Made by a program: the position numbers and the translations under genes. Shown in pieces: positions 16,263-25,148 of a DNA stretch of 64,000 bases; position 1 is the first letter of the stretch, and every line of letters begins with the position of its first letter. The notes beneath the pieces were generated by a model. The model did no database searches. It had not been told where the DNA came from and saw only the letters and a list, made by a program, of their open reading frames with translations. The stretch is from assembly GCA_031278215.1 (NCBI GenBank), contig JAITKV010000060.1, positions 1 through 64,000 on the forward strand, written 5' to 3'. Source of the DNA: Spirochaetaceae bacterium. Lineage in GTDB: Bacteria; Spirochaetota; Spirochaetia; Treponematales; Breznakiellaceae.

Positions 16263-17276
16263 ATGGTCGTTGGCATCATCGGCGCCGCAGGATACGCGGG
16301 GGTGGAACTTGTCCGGATCCTTTCATCCCATCCGGCGGTGGACGCCCTGGTTTTGGCTTCCGTAAGCCGCCGGGGGCAGAATATACACGAACTTTACCCC
16401 AATCTTCTTGAAACCCTCCGGGTGCGGGGAAAATTCGGCGCGGGGGCCATGGAGGGTCCCGAAGAAACCATAGGCAGATCCGACATAGTTTTCGGCGCGC
16501 TGCCCGCGGGAGCCGGGGAGCCCTATGCCAAGGCCTGCGTGGACCGGGGAATTTCCTACATAGATCTTTCCGCGGACTTTCGCTTTGACAAAGACCAGGA
16601 AACCTATACCGCATGGTACGGCCTGCCGTGGCGGTATCCGGCGCTCCATGACCGTTCGGTCTACGGCCTGCCGGAACTTAACCGGGATCTTATAAAAACC
16701 CTGGCCGCCCGGGGGCCGGTGATTATCGGGAATCCGGGCTGTTTTCCCACCGTGATCTCCCTGGCTTCGTATCCAGCGCTGTATAATCCGGCGGGGGGGA
16801 AGGATCCCCCCCGGGCCCTGGAGGGTAACGGCGCAGTCCCTGCCGGGGAAAGGCCTTCCCCCCCGTGCCCTCCGGTCCTGGCGCCGGATTTTACGCTTAT
16901 TGCCGATGCGGTTTCGGGAGTTACCGGCGCGGGCAGGGAGCCGGCCAGAGCCTACCATTTCCCCGAATGTTCCGATTCCGTAAGCGCCTACAAGGTAGGG
17001 GGCCACCGCCACACCCCCGAAATAAGCCGGAATCTTATGAAGATGGCGGGAAAGGCCGTACCGGTGGTTTTTACCCCCCACCTGGGCCCCCTAAACCGGG
17101 GCATCCTTGCCACGGTTTACATTCCCCTTGGGGCCCCGGCGGCGCCGGGTTTTCCCGGCGCCGAATTGCCCGGCCCGTCCCGCCCGAAAGAACCGGCCAA
17201 GGGGCGGGATGAAGAGGGGCGGGCGGAAAAAGAAAGGGCCCTGCAGAAATGGTACGCGGAATTTTACCGGGACTAG
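16263..17276 (+). CDS. argC: N-acetyl-gamma-glutamyl-phosphate reductase, up to an in-frame TAG
   Basis: 337 codons. The N-terminal Rossmann motif is GIIGAAGYAGVELVRIL, and the active-site Cys lies in IIGNPGCFPTVISLA (about residue 160). The enzyme reduces N-acetylglutamyl phosphate to the semialdehyde, step three of arginine synthesis. The frame ends at TAG 17274-17276, immediately before the normal C-terminal part of ArgC, which continues in the same frame (next entry). Two low-complexity insertions (around GNGAVPAGERPSPPCPP and AAPGFPGAELPGPSRPKEP) are unusual. The true product depends on whether the TAG is real. Confidence 0.9.
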   Translation: MVVGIIGAAGYAGVELVRILSSHPAVDALVLASVSRRGQNIHELYPNLLETLRVRGKFGAGAMEGPEETIGRSDIVFGALPAGAGEPYAKACVDRGISYIDLSADFRFDKDQETYTAWYGLPWRYPALHDRSVYGLPELNRDLIKTLAARGPVIIGNPGCFPTVISLASYPALYNPAGGKDPPRALEGNGAVPAGERPSPPCPPVLAPDFTLIADAVSGVTGAGREPARAYHFPECSDSVSAYKVGGHRHTPEISRNLMKMAGKAVPVVFTPHLGPLNRGILATVYIPLGAPAAPGFPGAELPGPSRPKEPAKGRDEEGRAEKERALQKWYAEFYRD

Positions 17277-17507
17277 CCCTTTGTGCGGATCCTTCCCCCG
17301 GGCCTAAGCGCCGCGACCGGCAGGGTGCGGCAGTCAAATTTTTGCGATATCTCTGTCCATCTGGATCAAACCGGCGCCGTGTTGATCCTTGAATCGGCCA
17401 TCGACAATATGGTAAAGGGCGCCGCAGGACAGGCGGTGCAGAATATGAACATTGTCTGCGGTTTTGAAGAAACCCAGGGTCTTGAAGCCCTGCCCGCGTT
17501 GTTTTAG
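17277..17507 (+). pseudogene. argC: C-terminal part of argC after the in-frame TAG
   Basis: 76 sense codons in the same frame as argC, beginning [10 protein letters not shown] and containing [20 protein letters not shown] and the family terminus [19 protein letters not shown]. These residues are part of the conserved ArgC core and dimer interface, so a protein ending at the TAG would probably be inactive. Homologous proteins commonly have a Glu before PFVR, so a single change GAG to TAG would explain it. The downstream codons show no decay, which suggests a very recent event, suppression or a sequencing error. Confidence 0.85.
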
Positions 17508-17546
17508 GGGAACCTGCTTCGGGAATGCGCCCCATATAAGGAAACC

Positions 17547-18851
17547 ATGGAAAAACTAAAAGAACTGCCCGGCGGAATCTGCGCCCCCCGGGGATTTAAA
17601 GCCGGGGGCGTTCGGGCCGGCATCAAGGCCGGCGCCTCCAAACGGGATTTGGCCCTGGTATATTCGGACCGTCCCTGTAGTTCCGCGGCGGTGTTTACCC
17701 GCAACCGGGTGCAGGCGGCGAGCGTCATTGTAAGCCGGGAACACCTAAAAAAAAGCGGGGGCCGGATCCGGGCCCTAATCGCCAATTCGGGAAACGCCAA
17801 CGCCTGTACCGGCGAAACGGGGCTGGCCGCGGCCCGGCGCATGGCGGCCCTGGGGGCGGAAAAACTTGCCCTTAGGCCCGAAGAATGCGCCGTGGCCTCC
17901 ACCGGGGTCATCGGCGTGCCCCTGCCCCTGCCGCTTATCGAAGCGGCCATGGACGAACTGGCGGCAAGCCTCTGTACCGGTGCGGACGGGGCCCTGGCGG
18001 CCCTGGAGGCGATTATGACCACCGACACCAGAAAAAAACAGGGGGCCCTTCAATGTACGCTGCCGCGGGCCCATGATATCCGCATAGGGGCCATGACAAA
18101 GGGATCGGGGATGATTCATCCCAGTATGGCCACCATGATCTGCCTTATTACCACCGACGCGGCCCTTTCGCCCGCGATGCTGGACCGGGCCCTGCGCCGG
18201 GCCGTGGACCGTTCCTTTAACCGCCTTACGGTGGACGGGGATATGTCCACCAACGACATGGTCCTGATCATGGCCGGCGGGGCCGCGGAAAATGAACCCA
18301 TAGAAACCGAAGGGGAAGCCTATGAAGTCTTTGCCGGGGCCTTGGAAACCCTGTGCGTTAAACTTGCCCGGGCCATGGCCCGGGACGGGGAGGGGGCTTC
18401 CCGGCTTATAACCGTTACCGTTGCGGGGGCCGCATCGGAGGCGGACGCCGCGGTCCTGGCCCGTTCCGTGGCCGGCTCCAGCCTGGTCAAGGCGGCCTGC
18501 TTCGGCGCCGATGCAAACTGGGGCCGGGTCCTCTGCGCCCTGGGCTATGCGGGGATCCCCTTTGATCCCGCCGCGGCGGCGATCTCGTTTAAAAGCGCCG
18601 AAGGATCGATCCCCGTATGCAGGGACGGCGCGTCCCTGCCCTTTTCCGAGGCGGAGGCAAAAAAGATTTTATCCCGGGATGAAATTGAAATCCTTATCGA
18701 TCTGAATGGACGGCGCGCCGGACAGGCGGAGTCCTTCTCCGGCGGTTCCGAAGGGGCCGGCTCCGGAAGCGCCGGCCCCGGAAGCGCCTCGGCCTGGGGC
18801 TGTGATCTTAGCTTCGAGTATGTCAAAATAAACGGGGATTACCGTTCTTAA
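17547..18851 (+). CDS. argJ: Glutamate N-acetyltransferase / amino-acid acetyltransferase
   Basis: 434 residues, with AAGGA before ATG 17547. The self-cleavage site is in KGSGMIHPSMATMI, where the chain is cut before the Thr that becomes the nucleophile. The N-terminal GGVRAGIKAGASKRDLALV and the C-terminus EYVKINGDYRS fit ArgJ. It transfers the acetyl group from N-acetylornithine to glutamate, recycling it in arginine synthesis. A Gly/Ser/Ala-rich insertion lies just before the C-terminal strand. It follows argC in the same transcript. Confidence 0.95.
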   Translation: MEKLKELPGGICAPRGFKAGGVRAGIKAGASKRDLALVYSDRPCSSAAVFTRNRVQAASVIVSREHLKKSGGRIRALIANSGNANACTGETGLAAARRMAALGAEKLALRPEECAVASTGVIGVPLPLPLIEAAMDELAASLCTGADGALAALEAIMTTDTRKKQGALQCTLPRAHDIRIGAMTKGSGMIHPSMATMICLITTDAALSPAMLDRALRRAVDRSFNRLTVDGDMSTNDMVLIMAGGAAENEPIETEGEAYEVFAGALETLCVKLARAMARDGEGASRLITVTVAGAASEADAAVLARSVAGSSLVKAACFGADANWGRVLCALGYAGIPFDPAAAAISFKSAEGSIPVCRDGASLPFSEAEAKKILSRDEIEILIDLNGRRAGQAESFSGGSEGAGSGSAGPGSASAWGCDLSFEYVKINGDYRS

Positions 18852-18880
18852 ATTTGTAACAAGTCCAGGGAGGAAAAATC

Positions 18881-19192
18881 ATGGTACATCTGGTCGTAAG
18901 CTTTATGATCAAGGAAGGCAAAATGGAGGAATACCTTGGGGAGCTTAAAAAACTGCGCCCCCTGGTGCTGGCCGAAAAGGGCTGCGTGGAGTACACCTTT
19001 GTCCGGGAATATCAATCCCCCATCGCCATCCAGGAAACCCCTAACCCAAACCGTCTTACCCTGATTGAAAAATGGGAAACCCCGGAAGCCTTGGCGGTCC
19101 ACGGGGAAGCCCCCCACATGAAGGAATTTGAAGCCCGGCTTGCCCCCCTGCGGGCGGGCGCATCCGCCAGGGTTATGGAAGCCGCCCTATGA
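18881..19192 (+). CDS. Antibiotic-biosynthesis-monooxygenase (ABM) fold protein
   Basis: 103 residues with a strong GGAGGA site. The sequence MVHLVVSFMIKEGKMEEYL, then AEKGCVEYTF and LTLIEKWETPEALAVH, matches the small ferredoxin-like ABM/YgiN family, which forms dimers and includes quinol monooxygenases and haem-degrading enzymes. The substrate cannot be told from sequence. It lies between argJ and argB and its stop overlaps the argB start, so it is co-translated with arginine enzymes. No known step of that pathway needs it. Confidence 0.85.
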   Translation: MVHLVVSFMIKEGKMEEYLGELKKLRPLVLAEKGCVEYTFVREYQSPIAIQETPNPNRLTLIEKWETPEALAVHGEAPHMKEFEARLAPLRAGASARVMEAAL

Positions 19193-20055
19193 ACGACCGG
19201 GCGGAAGTGTTAATCCACGCCCTGCCCTATATCAAAGAGTTCCGGGGAAAAACCCTGGTGGTCAAATACGGCGGGAATGCGATGATCAACCGGGAAATTA
19301 AAAAGGCGGTGATCGAAGATCTAATCCTAATGAACTACGTGGGGATCCGGATAGTCCTGGTCCACGGCGGGGGGCCCGAAATCGAGGGGATGCTTAACGC
19401 CCTGGGAAGGGGGACCCGCTTTGTCCAGGGACTTCGCTATACCGGCGAAGAAACCATGGAAGTGGTCCAGATGGTCCTGTGCGGCAAGGTTAACAAGGAT
19501 ATTACCGCCCTTATCGAGAATGCCGGAGGCCGGGCCCTGGGGCTCTGCGGCATAGACGGAGCCATGCTGCAGGCCCGGCAGTACCGGCCCGGCGGTGAAG
19601 ACCTGGGTCTGGTGGGAGAGATCGTTTCGGTGAATACCCAGATCCTGGAAAACATCCTTTCCATTGGGGCCATTCCCGTGGTATCCTCCGTGGCGCTGGG
19701 AACAGGGGAAGATACCGGCAGGGTCTTTAACGTCAACGCCGATACCGTTGCGGCCAGGATCGCCTGGGCCCTGGGGGCGGAAAAACTGATCCTGATGACC
19801 GATGTCCGGGGCATCCTGCAGGATCTGCGCGATGACAATTCCCTTATCAAGACCGTTTCCCGTTCCGGCCTGGAGGAACTTAAAAAAGACGGAACCGTCA
19901 GCAAGGGAATGATTCCCAAGGTAGACTGCTGCGCCCTGGCCATCGACGGAGGGGTCGCCAAGGCCCACATCATAGACGGCCGGCTTCCCCACGCGTTGCT
20001 AATAGAACTGTTTACCGATGAAGGCGTCGGCACCATGATTGTGAAGGATCCCTAA
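19189..20055 (+). CDS. argB: Acetylglutamate kinase
   Basis: 288 residues, typical length. Key motifs are TLVVKYGGNAMIN, IVLVHGGGPEI, the N-acetylglutamate site VFNVNADTVAARIA and the nucleotide region GMIPKVDCCALAI. It phosphorylates N-acetylglutamate, the second and usually controlled step of arginine synthesis. The start overlaps the ABM gene (ATGA). The N-terminal segment of about 20 residues before the core resembles the helix found in arginine-inhibited forms, but inhibition cannot be confirmed by eye. Confidence 0.96.
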   Translation: MNDRAEVLIHALPYIKEFRGKTLVVKYGGNAMINREIKKAVIEDLILMNYVGIRIVLVHGGGPEIEGMLNALGRGTRFVQGLRYTGEETMEVVQMVLCGKVNKDITALIENAGGRALGLCGIDGAMLQARQYRPGGEDLGLVGEIVSVNTQILENILSIGAIPVVSSVALGTGEDTGRVFNVNADTVAARIAWALGAEKLILMTDVRGILQDLRDDNSLIKTVSRSGLEELKKDGTVSKGMIPKVDCCALAIDGGVAKAHIIDGRLPHALLIELFTDEGVGTMIVKDP

Positions 20056-20081
20056 TCTGCGCCGGGAAGGGGCCGCAGATT
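20054..20081 (+). terminator. Possible terminator hairpin after argB
   Basis: AATCTGCG and CGCAGATT form a perfect 8-bp stem around a 12-nt loop, starting in the argB stop codon. There is no T run, so termination is uncertain. Confidence 0.35.
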
Positions 20082-20142
20082 GGTACGCCTGCGGGGGCGG
20101 TAATAAGCGCCGCCGGGGCTTCATTGAATCTTATGGCAAAAA

Positions 20143-20213
20143 AGCGGCCGACGGGAGTCGAACCCGCGTCACGAGCTTGGGAAGCTAGGGTAATGCCGTT
20201 ATACGACGGCCGC
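20143..20213 (-). tRNA. tRNA-Gly (anticodon CCC)
   Basis: 71 nt. The acceptor stem GCGGCCG/CGGCCGC is perfect, with discriminator T. The anticodon loop is TTCCCAA, giving CCC, and the T-arm carries GGGTTCGACTCCC. The anticodon stem has one mismatch (T-C). CCA is not encoded. A good promoter lies upstream on the minus strand. Confidence 0.92.
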
Positions 20214-20223
20214 ATGTAAGAAT

Positions 20224-20252
20224 ATAATAGTGAAAACCCGGATCCACGTCAA
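20224..20252 (-). promoter_or_regulatory. Promoter of tRNA-Gly(CCC)
   Basis: On the minus strand TTGACG (20252-20247), a 17-nt spacer and TATTAT (20229-20224), with the tRNA starting 10 nt further on at 20213. Confidence 0.75.
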
Positions 20253-20329
20253 TAGAATAGTGAAAGGGCCTTCGTAATATCGCCGGTACTATGGCGATTT
20301 CCCGGATTTTTCATTATACTAAATAGGAT

Positions 20330-22054
20330 ATGGACGCAGCTAAGCCTCTTATCGTACAAAGCGACCATACTTTGCTTCTGGATATTCATGCTTCGGAGGC
20401 GGAGAATGCCCGGGCGGCCATACTGCCCTTCGCGGAGTTGGAAAAATCGCCGGAACATATTCACACCTACCGTATTAGCCCCCTTTCACTGTGGAACGCC
20501 GCCAGCGCCGGTATGAACCCCCGGGATGTGATACGGGTCCTTAACCGCTACAGCCGTTACGAGGTTCCCGAAAGCATCAGCGAGGGCTTTGCGGACATCA
20601 TGGGCCGGTATGGGCGGATCCGGCTTCGGGAAAAACCGGGAACGGAAGAGCTGATCCTAAGCGCCGGCGGCGAAGAAGTGCAGCGGGAAATTGCCGCGGC
20701 CAGGGTTTTGGCCGATTATCTAACAAAAACCAAAGAAGGGTTTTGCCTTAAACTTACCAACCGGGGCACGGTTAAGCGGGAGCTTATTAAACTGGGGTGG
20801 CCCGTACAGGACGAGGCGCCGCTCCGGGCCGGCAGGCCCCTGGAACTTTCCCTGCGGCCCTTTGTCCTGCGGGACTACCAGAACGAGGCGGCCCGGGCCT
20901 TTCTTGGACAAGGCGGTCCGGGAACGGGCTTTGGGGTGGTGGTTCTTCCCTGTGGATCCGGAAAAACCATCGTGGGCATGGCGGTGATGGCCCGTCTTAA
21001 AACCAATACCCTTATTTTATCCGCCAACGTCGCGGCGGTTCACCAGTGGATCGACGAATTGCTGGACAAGACTACCTTGAGCCGGAAACAGATAGCGGAG
21101 TACAGCGGCAGCGCAAAATCCGTCGCGCCGGTAACCATCGCCACCTACCAGATCCTTACCTGGCGGCCCGGCAGGGGCGAAAACTTTCCCCACTTTTCCC
21201 TGTTCCGCGGCCATCCCTGGGGGCTGATTATCTACGACGAGGTGCACCTTTTACCCGCTCCGGTTTTTAGGGTTACCGCGGAACTCCAGGCGGTGCGGCG
21301 TTTGGGGCTTACCGCCACCCTGGTCCGGGAAGACGGGGCGGAAGACGCGGTGTTTAGCCTGGTGGGCCCCAAGCGCTACGATGTACCCTGGAAGGAACTG
21401 GAGCATAAGGGCTGGATCGCCGAGGCCCTTTGCATTGAGGTTAGGCTGGATCTTCCCGATTCCCACAGGGTTCCCTATGCGGTGGCGGGAAAACGGGAAA
21501 AATACCGTATCGCGGCGGAAAATCCCCGGAAGGAAGAGGCGGCGGTAGAACTAATTGCCAACCACCGGGAAGATCATATTTTGGTGATAGGCCAGTATAT
21601 TTCCCAGCTTGAAGCTATAGCCCGGCGGCTTCAGGTTCCTCTGGTAACGGGAAAAACCCCCAACGCGGAGCGGGAGCGAATCTACCGGGAATTTAAAAAA
21701 GGGGAACTGCGGATCATGGTGGTTTCCAAGGTGGCAAACTTCGCCCTGGATTTGCCCGACGCCTCCATGGCGATCCAGATATCCGGCGCCTTCGGTTCCC
21801 GGCAGGAAGAAGCCCAGCGTCTGGGGCGGATCCTGCGGCCCAAAAAAAATAAAAATTCCTACTTCTACACGATTGTTTCCCGGTCCACGGTAGAAGAAGA
21901 CTTCGCCGCCAATAGGCAGAAATTTCTTGCCGAACAGGGCTACCATTATTCCATCCAATACTGGGCAGAGTTACAGATGGATCTTCCCGGAACCAGGCCC
22001 GGAACCGGGGAGGACGTTTCTGCGCCGCCGGAAAAAAGGAAGGCGCCCCGGTGA
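20330..22054 (+). CDS. XPB/ERCC3-type DNA helicase
   Basis: 574 residues. The helicase core begins around residue 180 with LRPFVLRDYQNEAARAFL. Motif I is VVLPCGSGKTIVGMAVM, motif II is IIYDEVHLLP (DEVH), motif III is LGLTATLVREDG, and motif VI ends QEEAQRLGRILRPK. The N-terminal part (LIVQSDHTLLLDIHASEAE) matches the damage-recognition-like domain of bacterial XPB proteins, which are 3'-5' helicases thought to act in repair or transcription. The stop overlaps the next gene, a helicase-associated protein, so they form a pair. TATACT at 20315-20320 may be its -10 box. Confidence 0.93.
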   Translation: MDAAKPLIVQSDHTLLLDIHASEAENARAAILPFAELEKSPEHIHTYRISPLSLWNAASAGMNPRDVIRVLNRYSRYEVPESISEGFADIMGRYGRIRLREKPGTEELILSAGGEEVQREIAAARVLADYLTKTKEGFCLKLTNRGTVKRELIKLGWPVQDEAPLRAGRPLELSLRPFVLRDYQNEAARAFLGQGGPGTGFGVVVLPCGSGKTIVGMAVMARLKTNTLILSANVAAVHQWIDELLDKTTLSRKQIAEYSGSAKSVAPVTIATYQILTWRPGRGENFPHFSLFRGHPWGLIIYDEVHLLPAPVFRVTAELQAVRRLGLTATLVREDGAEDAVFSLVGPKRYDVPWKELEHKGWIAEALCIEVRLDLPDSHRVPYAVAGKREKYRIAAENPRKEEAAVELIANHREDHILVIGQYISQLEAIARRLQVPLVTGKTPNAERERIYREFKKGELRIMVVSKVANFALDLPDASMAIQISGAFGSRQEEAQRLGRILRPKKNKNSYFYTIVSRSTVEEDFAANRQKFLAEQGYHYSIQYWAELQMDLPGTRPGTGEDVSAPPEKRKAPR

Positions 22055-24234
22055 AGCGCCCTCCGGTATTCCGGCCTGTGTCGTTTTGGAAATCCGCCCT
22101 CATGACCCTGCCGGATAAAACCTTTTTTGAACTTATGCGAAGCATCCTGGGGGCCGTAAAAACTCCCTTTAACAAACAAACTTTGCTGGAAGAACTTTCC
22201 CTCTTTGTGGCCAACCCCGGAATCCAGGAAATCATAGCCGCCTACATTGACGACAATGACCGGCGGATCATTGCGGCGGTGGCCCTGTTGGGAGAACCCC
22301 TGCCGAAGGAACTGGAATGTATCTTTAGGGGGGAATTTTCCTATGCGGAGCTTCAGGGAATGATCCTTAACCTGGAAGAACGGCTTATTTTATACCGCTT
22401 TCGGGACGAGGGCAAACTGCATCTTGCCCTGAATCCCCGGCTGGAAAAAATTTTAGGCCCCGCGGCCGGGGACGGTTCTATCCTGTTTCCCTCTGTACCC
22501 GTTCCCCGGGGGATTACCCTTCCGCCGCCTTCCATGGACGACCGGATCCTCGCCGCCCTTTGCGCTTTTTTAAGCGGCAAAGAGATCCTAAAGGGCGAAG
22601 AGGCCGGGGAGCTTTCCATACGGAAAAAAATCCTGGAAGAGGGGGCCCGGCTTTTTCCGGACCTTGACATAGAAGGAATTACCGGGGGATGTATAAGCCT
22701 GGGGCTCTTTAACCTCCGGGGGGAATGGCTGGAATGGGACGGAGCAAAGCTTGAAGCCTTTAAGGCCCTGTCTTCCCGGCATAGGTTTGAATATCTTGCC
22801 GCGGGGATCACCCTGTTCCTGCGGCCCGGCGCGGTCTATCCCGGCCGGGGGCGCCTTAGAAACACCGCCCGGTTGATCCACGCCCTGGTAAACCGCACGG
22901 AAGAAACCGGAAGGCTTTTTCCGGAAACCACGCTTATTAAGTTTTTGGAAGTGCTGCGCAGGGAAGAGGAACAAAGCTGGGGTTTTGCCGGTGAACTTCC
23001 TCCTTCGTCCCTGATCCTTCATTCGATGGTTATGGCGGGGCTTCTTATTCCCCTTAAACCGGGGGCCGGGGTTCTTTACCTTTCCCCCCGGTTTAAAGAG
23101 GCCGCTGCGGAGGAGCCGGCGGAGGAGCCGGCGGAAGGACCGGCGGAGGAGCCGGCGGAAGGACCGGCGGAAGGACCGGCGGAAACCGCGGATATAAAAG
23201 CCCCGGGACCCCGGATGGTGATGGATTCAGGATTTTCATGCATCCTCTATCCCGAAGTAAGCTTTGGCGACGCGATAGATTTGGCGGCCTTTTCCGATCT
23301 GGAAGAGATGGGGACGACGGTCCGCTTTGTCCTTTCCCGGGAATCGGTGGTCCGGGGCTTTGATCGGGCTTATACGGCGGACCGGATGTGGGAATTATTG
23401 GAACGGCTTTCGGGAAACCGGGTAGAGGATACCCTTAAATGGACCCTCACCGATTGGGAAAAACGGTACCGGGAAGTTTCTCTGGTCCAGGGACTTGTGC
23501 TTACCCTGGAAGGGGGGCGGAGCTATCTTGCACAAACCGGGCCTATTGCATCTATGATTAAACGAACCCTGGCGCCGGGGGTGTACCTTCTTTCCGGGGA
23601 CGCGGAAGAGGCCGTCGCGGCCCTGAACGGCGCCGGGGTGGATATTGTGGCCCGGCCGGGGAGGGAAACCGCCGGGGGGCCCGGATCCTTTCCGTCCCTG
23701 GAATCCCCGGCGGAGGCGCCGCCAAAGACGGCGCCGGAAGCTGCTGCGGCGCCGGGAGCGGCGGCGCCGGGAGCGGCGGCGGGGCCGGAAGCTGCGGCGC
23801 CGGGAGCGGCGGCGCCGGAGGAAAAGGCGGAACGGATCAAGGCGCAATTCAGGGCCCTGCTGCGGGAGATAAAGCTAAGCGGTCAGGAACTGGAAGAAAT
23901 GGAGGGCCGCATAGAACGGAAGGTGGTGGTCAGCGAAAAACAGCTGCGGGATCCTTCCCTGCGCTACGAAAAGCTGGAAGCCCGTTCTTTGGACTATGTG
24001 GGAAAGGCCGGTATCGCCAGGCAGGCCATTGTTTCCCGGGAGGTTTTAGAGTTAACCTGGACTATCCCCGGAAACGGGGAGCAAAAACTGCTGGGGGTTC
24101 CGGAGAATCTGGAAAAAAAAGGCGGCGAGATGATTCTGACCGTGCAGCCCCGGGAGGGCGGAGAACCTCTTAAGATTCCCTTGGGAAAGATTAGTCTTTT
24201 GCGGCGGATAAAACAGTCTATTTTTGGAGAGTAA
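22051..24234 (+). CDS. Helicase-associated protein (XPB/Ssl2-like N-terminal domain type)
   Basis: 727 residues with an ATGA overlap with the XPB gene. The first 200 residues read as winged-helix-like segments (TFFELMRSILGAVKTPFNKQ, RIIAAVALLGEPLPKEL). A Helicase_C_3-like domain (about 390-550, from FSCILYPEVSFGDAIDLAAF) resembles proteins encoded beside bacterial XPB helicases. Two low-complexity linkers, one Glu/Pro/Ala/Gly and one Ala/Pro/Gly, separate the domains. The C-terminus (about 600-725) is a WYL-like or small beta region containing LEARSLDYVGKAGIARQAIV. It probably works with the helicase; its biochemical role is unknown. Confidence 0.8.
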   Translation: MKRPPVFRPVSFWKSALMTLPDKTFFELMRSILGAVKTPFNKQTLLEELSLFVANPGIQEIIAAYIDDNDRRIIAAVALLGEPLPKELECIFRGEFSYAELQGMILNLEERLILYRFRDEGKLHLALNPRLEKILGPAAGDGSILFPSVPVPRGITLPPPSMDDRILAALCAFLSGKEILKGEEAGELSIRKKILEEGARLFPDLDIEGITGGCISLGLFNLRGEWLEWDGAKLEAFKALSSRHRFEYLAAGITLFLRPGAVYPGRGRLRNTARLIHALVNRTEETGRLFPETTLIKFLEVLRREEEQSWGFAGELPPSSLILHSMVMAGLLIPLKPGAGVLYLSPRFKEAAAEEPAEEPAEGPAEEPAEGPAEGPAETADIKAPGPRMVMDSGFSCILYPEVSFGDAIDLAAFSDLEEMGTTVRFVLSRESVVRGFDRAYTADRMWELLERLSGNRVEDTLKWTLTDWEKRYREVSLVQGLVLTLEGGRSYLAQTGPIASMIKRTLAPGVYLLSGDAEEAVAALNGAGVDIVARPGRETAGGPGSFPSLESPAEAPPKTAPEAAAAPGAAAPGAAAGPEAAAPGAAAPEEKAERIKAQFRALLREIKLSGQELEEMEGRIERKVVVSEKQLRDPSLRYEKLEARSLDYVGKAGIARQAIVSREVLELTWTIPGNGEQKLLGVPENLEKKGGEMILTVQPREGGEPLKIPLGKISLLRRIKQSIFGE
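23110..23181. repeat. Six 12-bp units encoding an EPAE/GPAE linker
   Basis: Head-to-tail units GAGGAGCCGGCG or GAAGGACCGGCG encode alternating EEPA and EGPA in the helicase-associated protein. A second, less regular Ala/Pro/Gly-coding repeat of 9-bp type lies at about 23739-23820. Both preserve the frame in any copy number. Confidence 0.85.
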
Positions 24235-24262
24235 CGGGTTCGTATACCCGTAAGGAGCTGTT

Positions 24263-25039
24263 ATGCCATTGTTACCCTTTTCTGTCTCGCAGGAGGATGT
24301 TAAACAGGACAAGCTGGCGGTGCTTATCGACGCCGATAATACCCAGGCCCCCATTATCGAAGGCCTTCTGGCGGAGGTAGCCAAATACGGAGTGGCCAGC
24401 GTAAAGCGAATCTACGGCGACTGGACCAGCAGCAACCTTCGATCCTGGAAGGACAAGCTGCTGGATTACGCAATCCACCCCATACAGCAATTTTCCTATA
24501 CCACGGGAAAAAACGCCACCGATTCGGCGCTGATCATAGACGCGATGGATCTTCTGTACAGCGAAAAACTCGACGGCTTTTGCATTGTGTCCAGCGATTC
24601 AGATTTTACCCGCCTGGCCTCCCGGATCCGGGAGAGCGGCCGTAAAGTCTACGGCTTTGGGGAAAAAAAGACCCCCCGGGCCTTTGTTTCGGTCTGCGAT
24701 AAATTTATCTACACCGAGATACTCAGGGACAGGGAAGATGACGAGGATGATACACGGCCCGCGATAAAAACCCGCAGGGACTTTAAGGGGGACCGGCGGC
24801 TTATCAACCTGCTGCGGGATACGGTGGAAGATCAGGCCGACGATTCCGGCTGGGCCTACCTGGGCGGAGTGGGCCAGAAAATCACCCTCCGGTCCAGTGA
24901 ATTCGATCCCCGGAATTACGGCTTCCGCAAGCTCGCGGATTTATTCCGGACCCTTCCGCAATTTGAAGTTGAAGAAAGACCCCAGGAAAACGGCACGGGC
25001 CGGCAAATTTATATCCGGTGGAAACGAAAATCCCGGTAG
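24263..25039 (+). CDS. NYN-domain nuclease with LOTUS (OST-HTH) domain
   Basis: 258 residues with TAAGGAG before ATG 24263. The NYN (PIN-like) domain covers about 15-150, with acidic residues in VLIDADNTQ, TDSALIIDAMDLLY and IVSSDSDFTRLA, the expected Mg2+ site of a ribonuclease. A LOTUS/OST-HTH domain follows (about 175-255, RRLINLLRDTVEDQADDSGW then NYGFRKLADLFRTLPQFEV), which binds RNA, often G-rich or structured. The combination matches LabA/DUF88-type proteins. The target RNA is unknown. It follows the helicase pair and may share their transcript. Confidence 0.9.
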   Translation: MPLLPFSVSQEDVKQDKLAVLIDADNTQAPIIEGLLAEVAKYGVASVKRIYGDWTSSNLRSWKDKLLDYAIHPIQQFSYTTGKNATDSALIIDAMDLLYSEKLDGFCIVSSDSDFTRLASRIRESGRKVYGFGEKKTPRAFVSVCDKFIYTEILRDREDDEDDTRPAIKTRRDFKGDRRLINLLRDTVEDQADDSGWAYLGGVGQKITLRSSEFDPRNYGFRKLADLFRTLPQFEVEERPQENGTGRQIYIRWKRKSR

Positions 25040-25148
25040 GACGGCGGACCGGCGGGGTTCTGCGGTCTCTTTTAAAACAAGGCCGGGATACAGGCGTCTT
25101 GAAAAGGATTTTAAAAGGATGGACAATGTCCGTGGGAGCGTATAATCC

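Noticed and set aside
17274-17276. TAG in argC as evidence of an alternative genetic code
   Set aside because: Other genes in the window end in TAG at the expected length, so TAG is a normal stop here.
23110-23820. Acidic and Ala/Pro repeats considered as a separate gene or sequencing artefact
   Set aside because: They lie in frame within one long gene and have the composition of flexible linkers.
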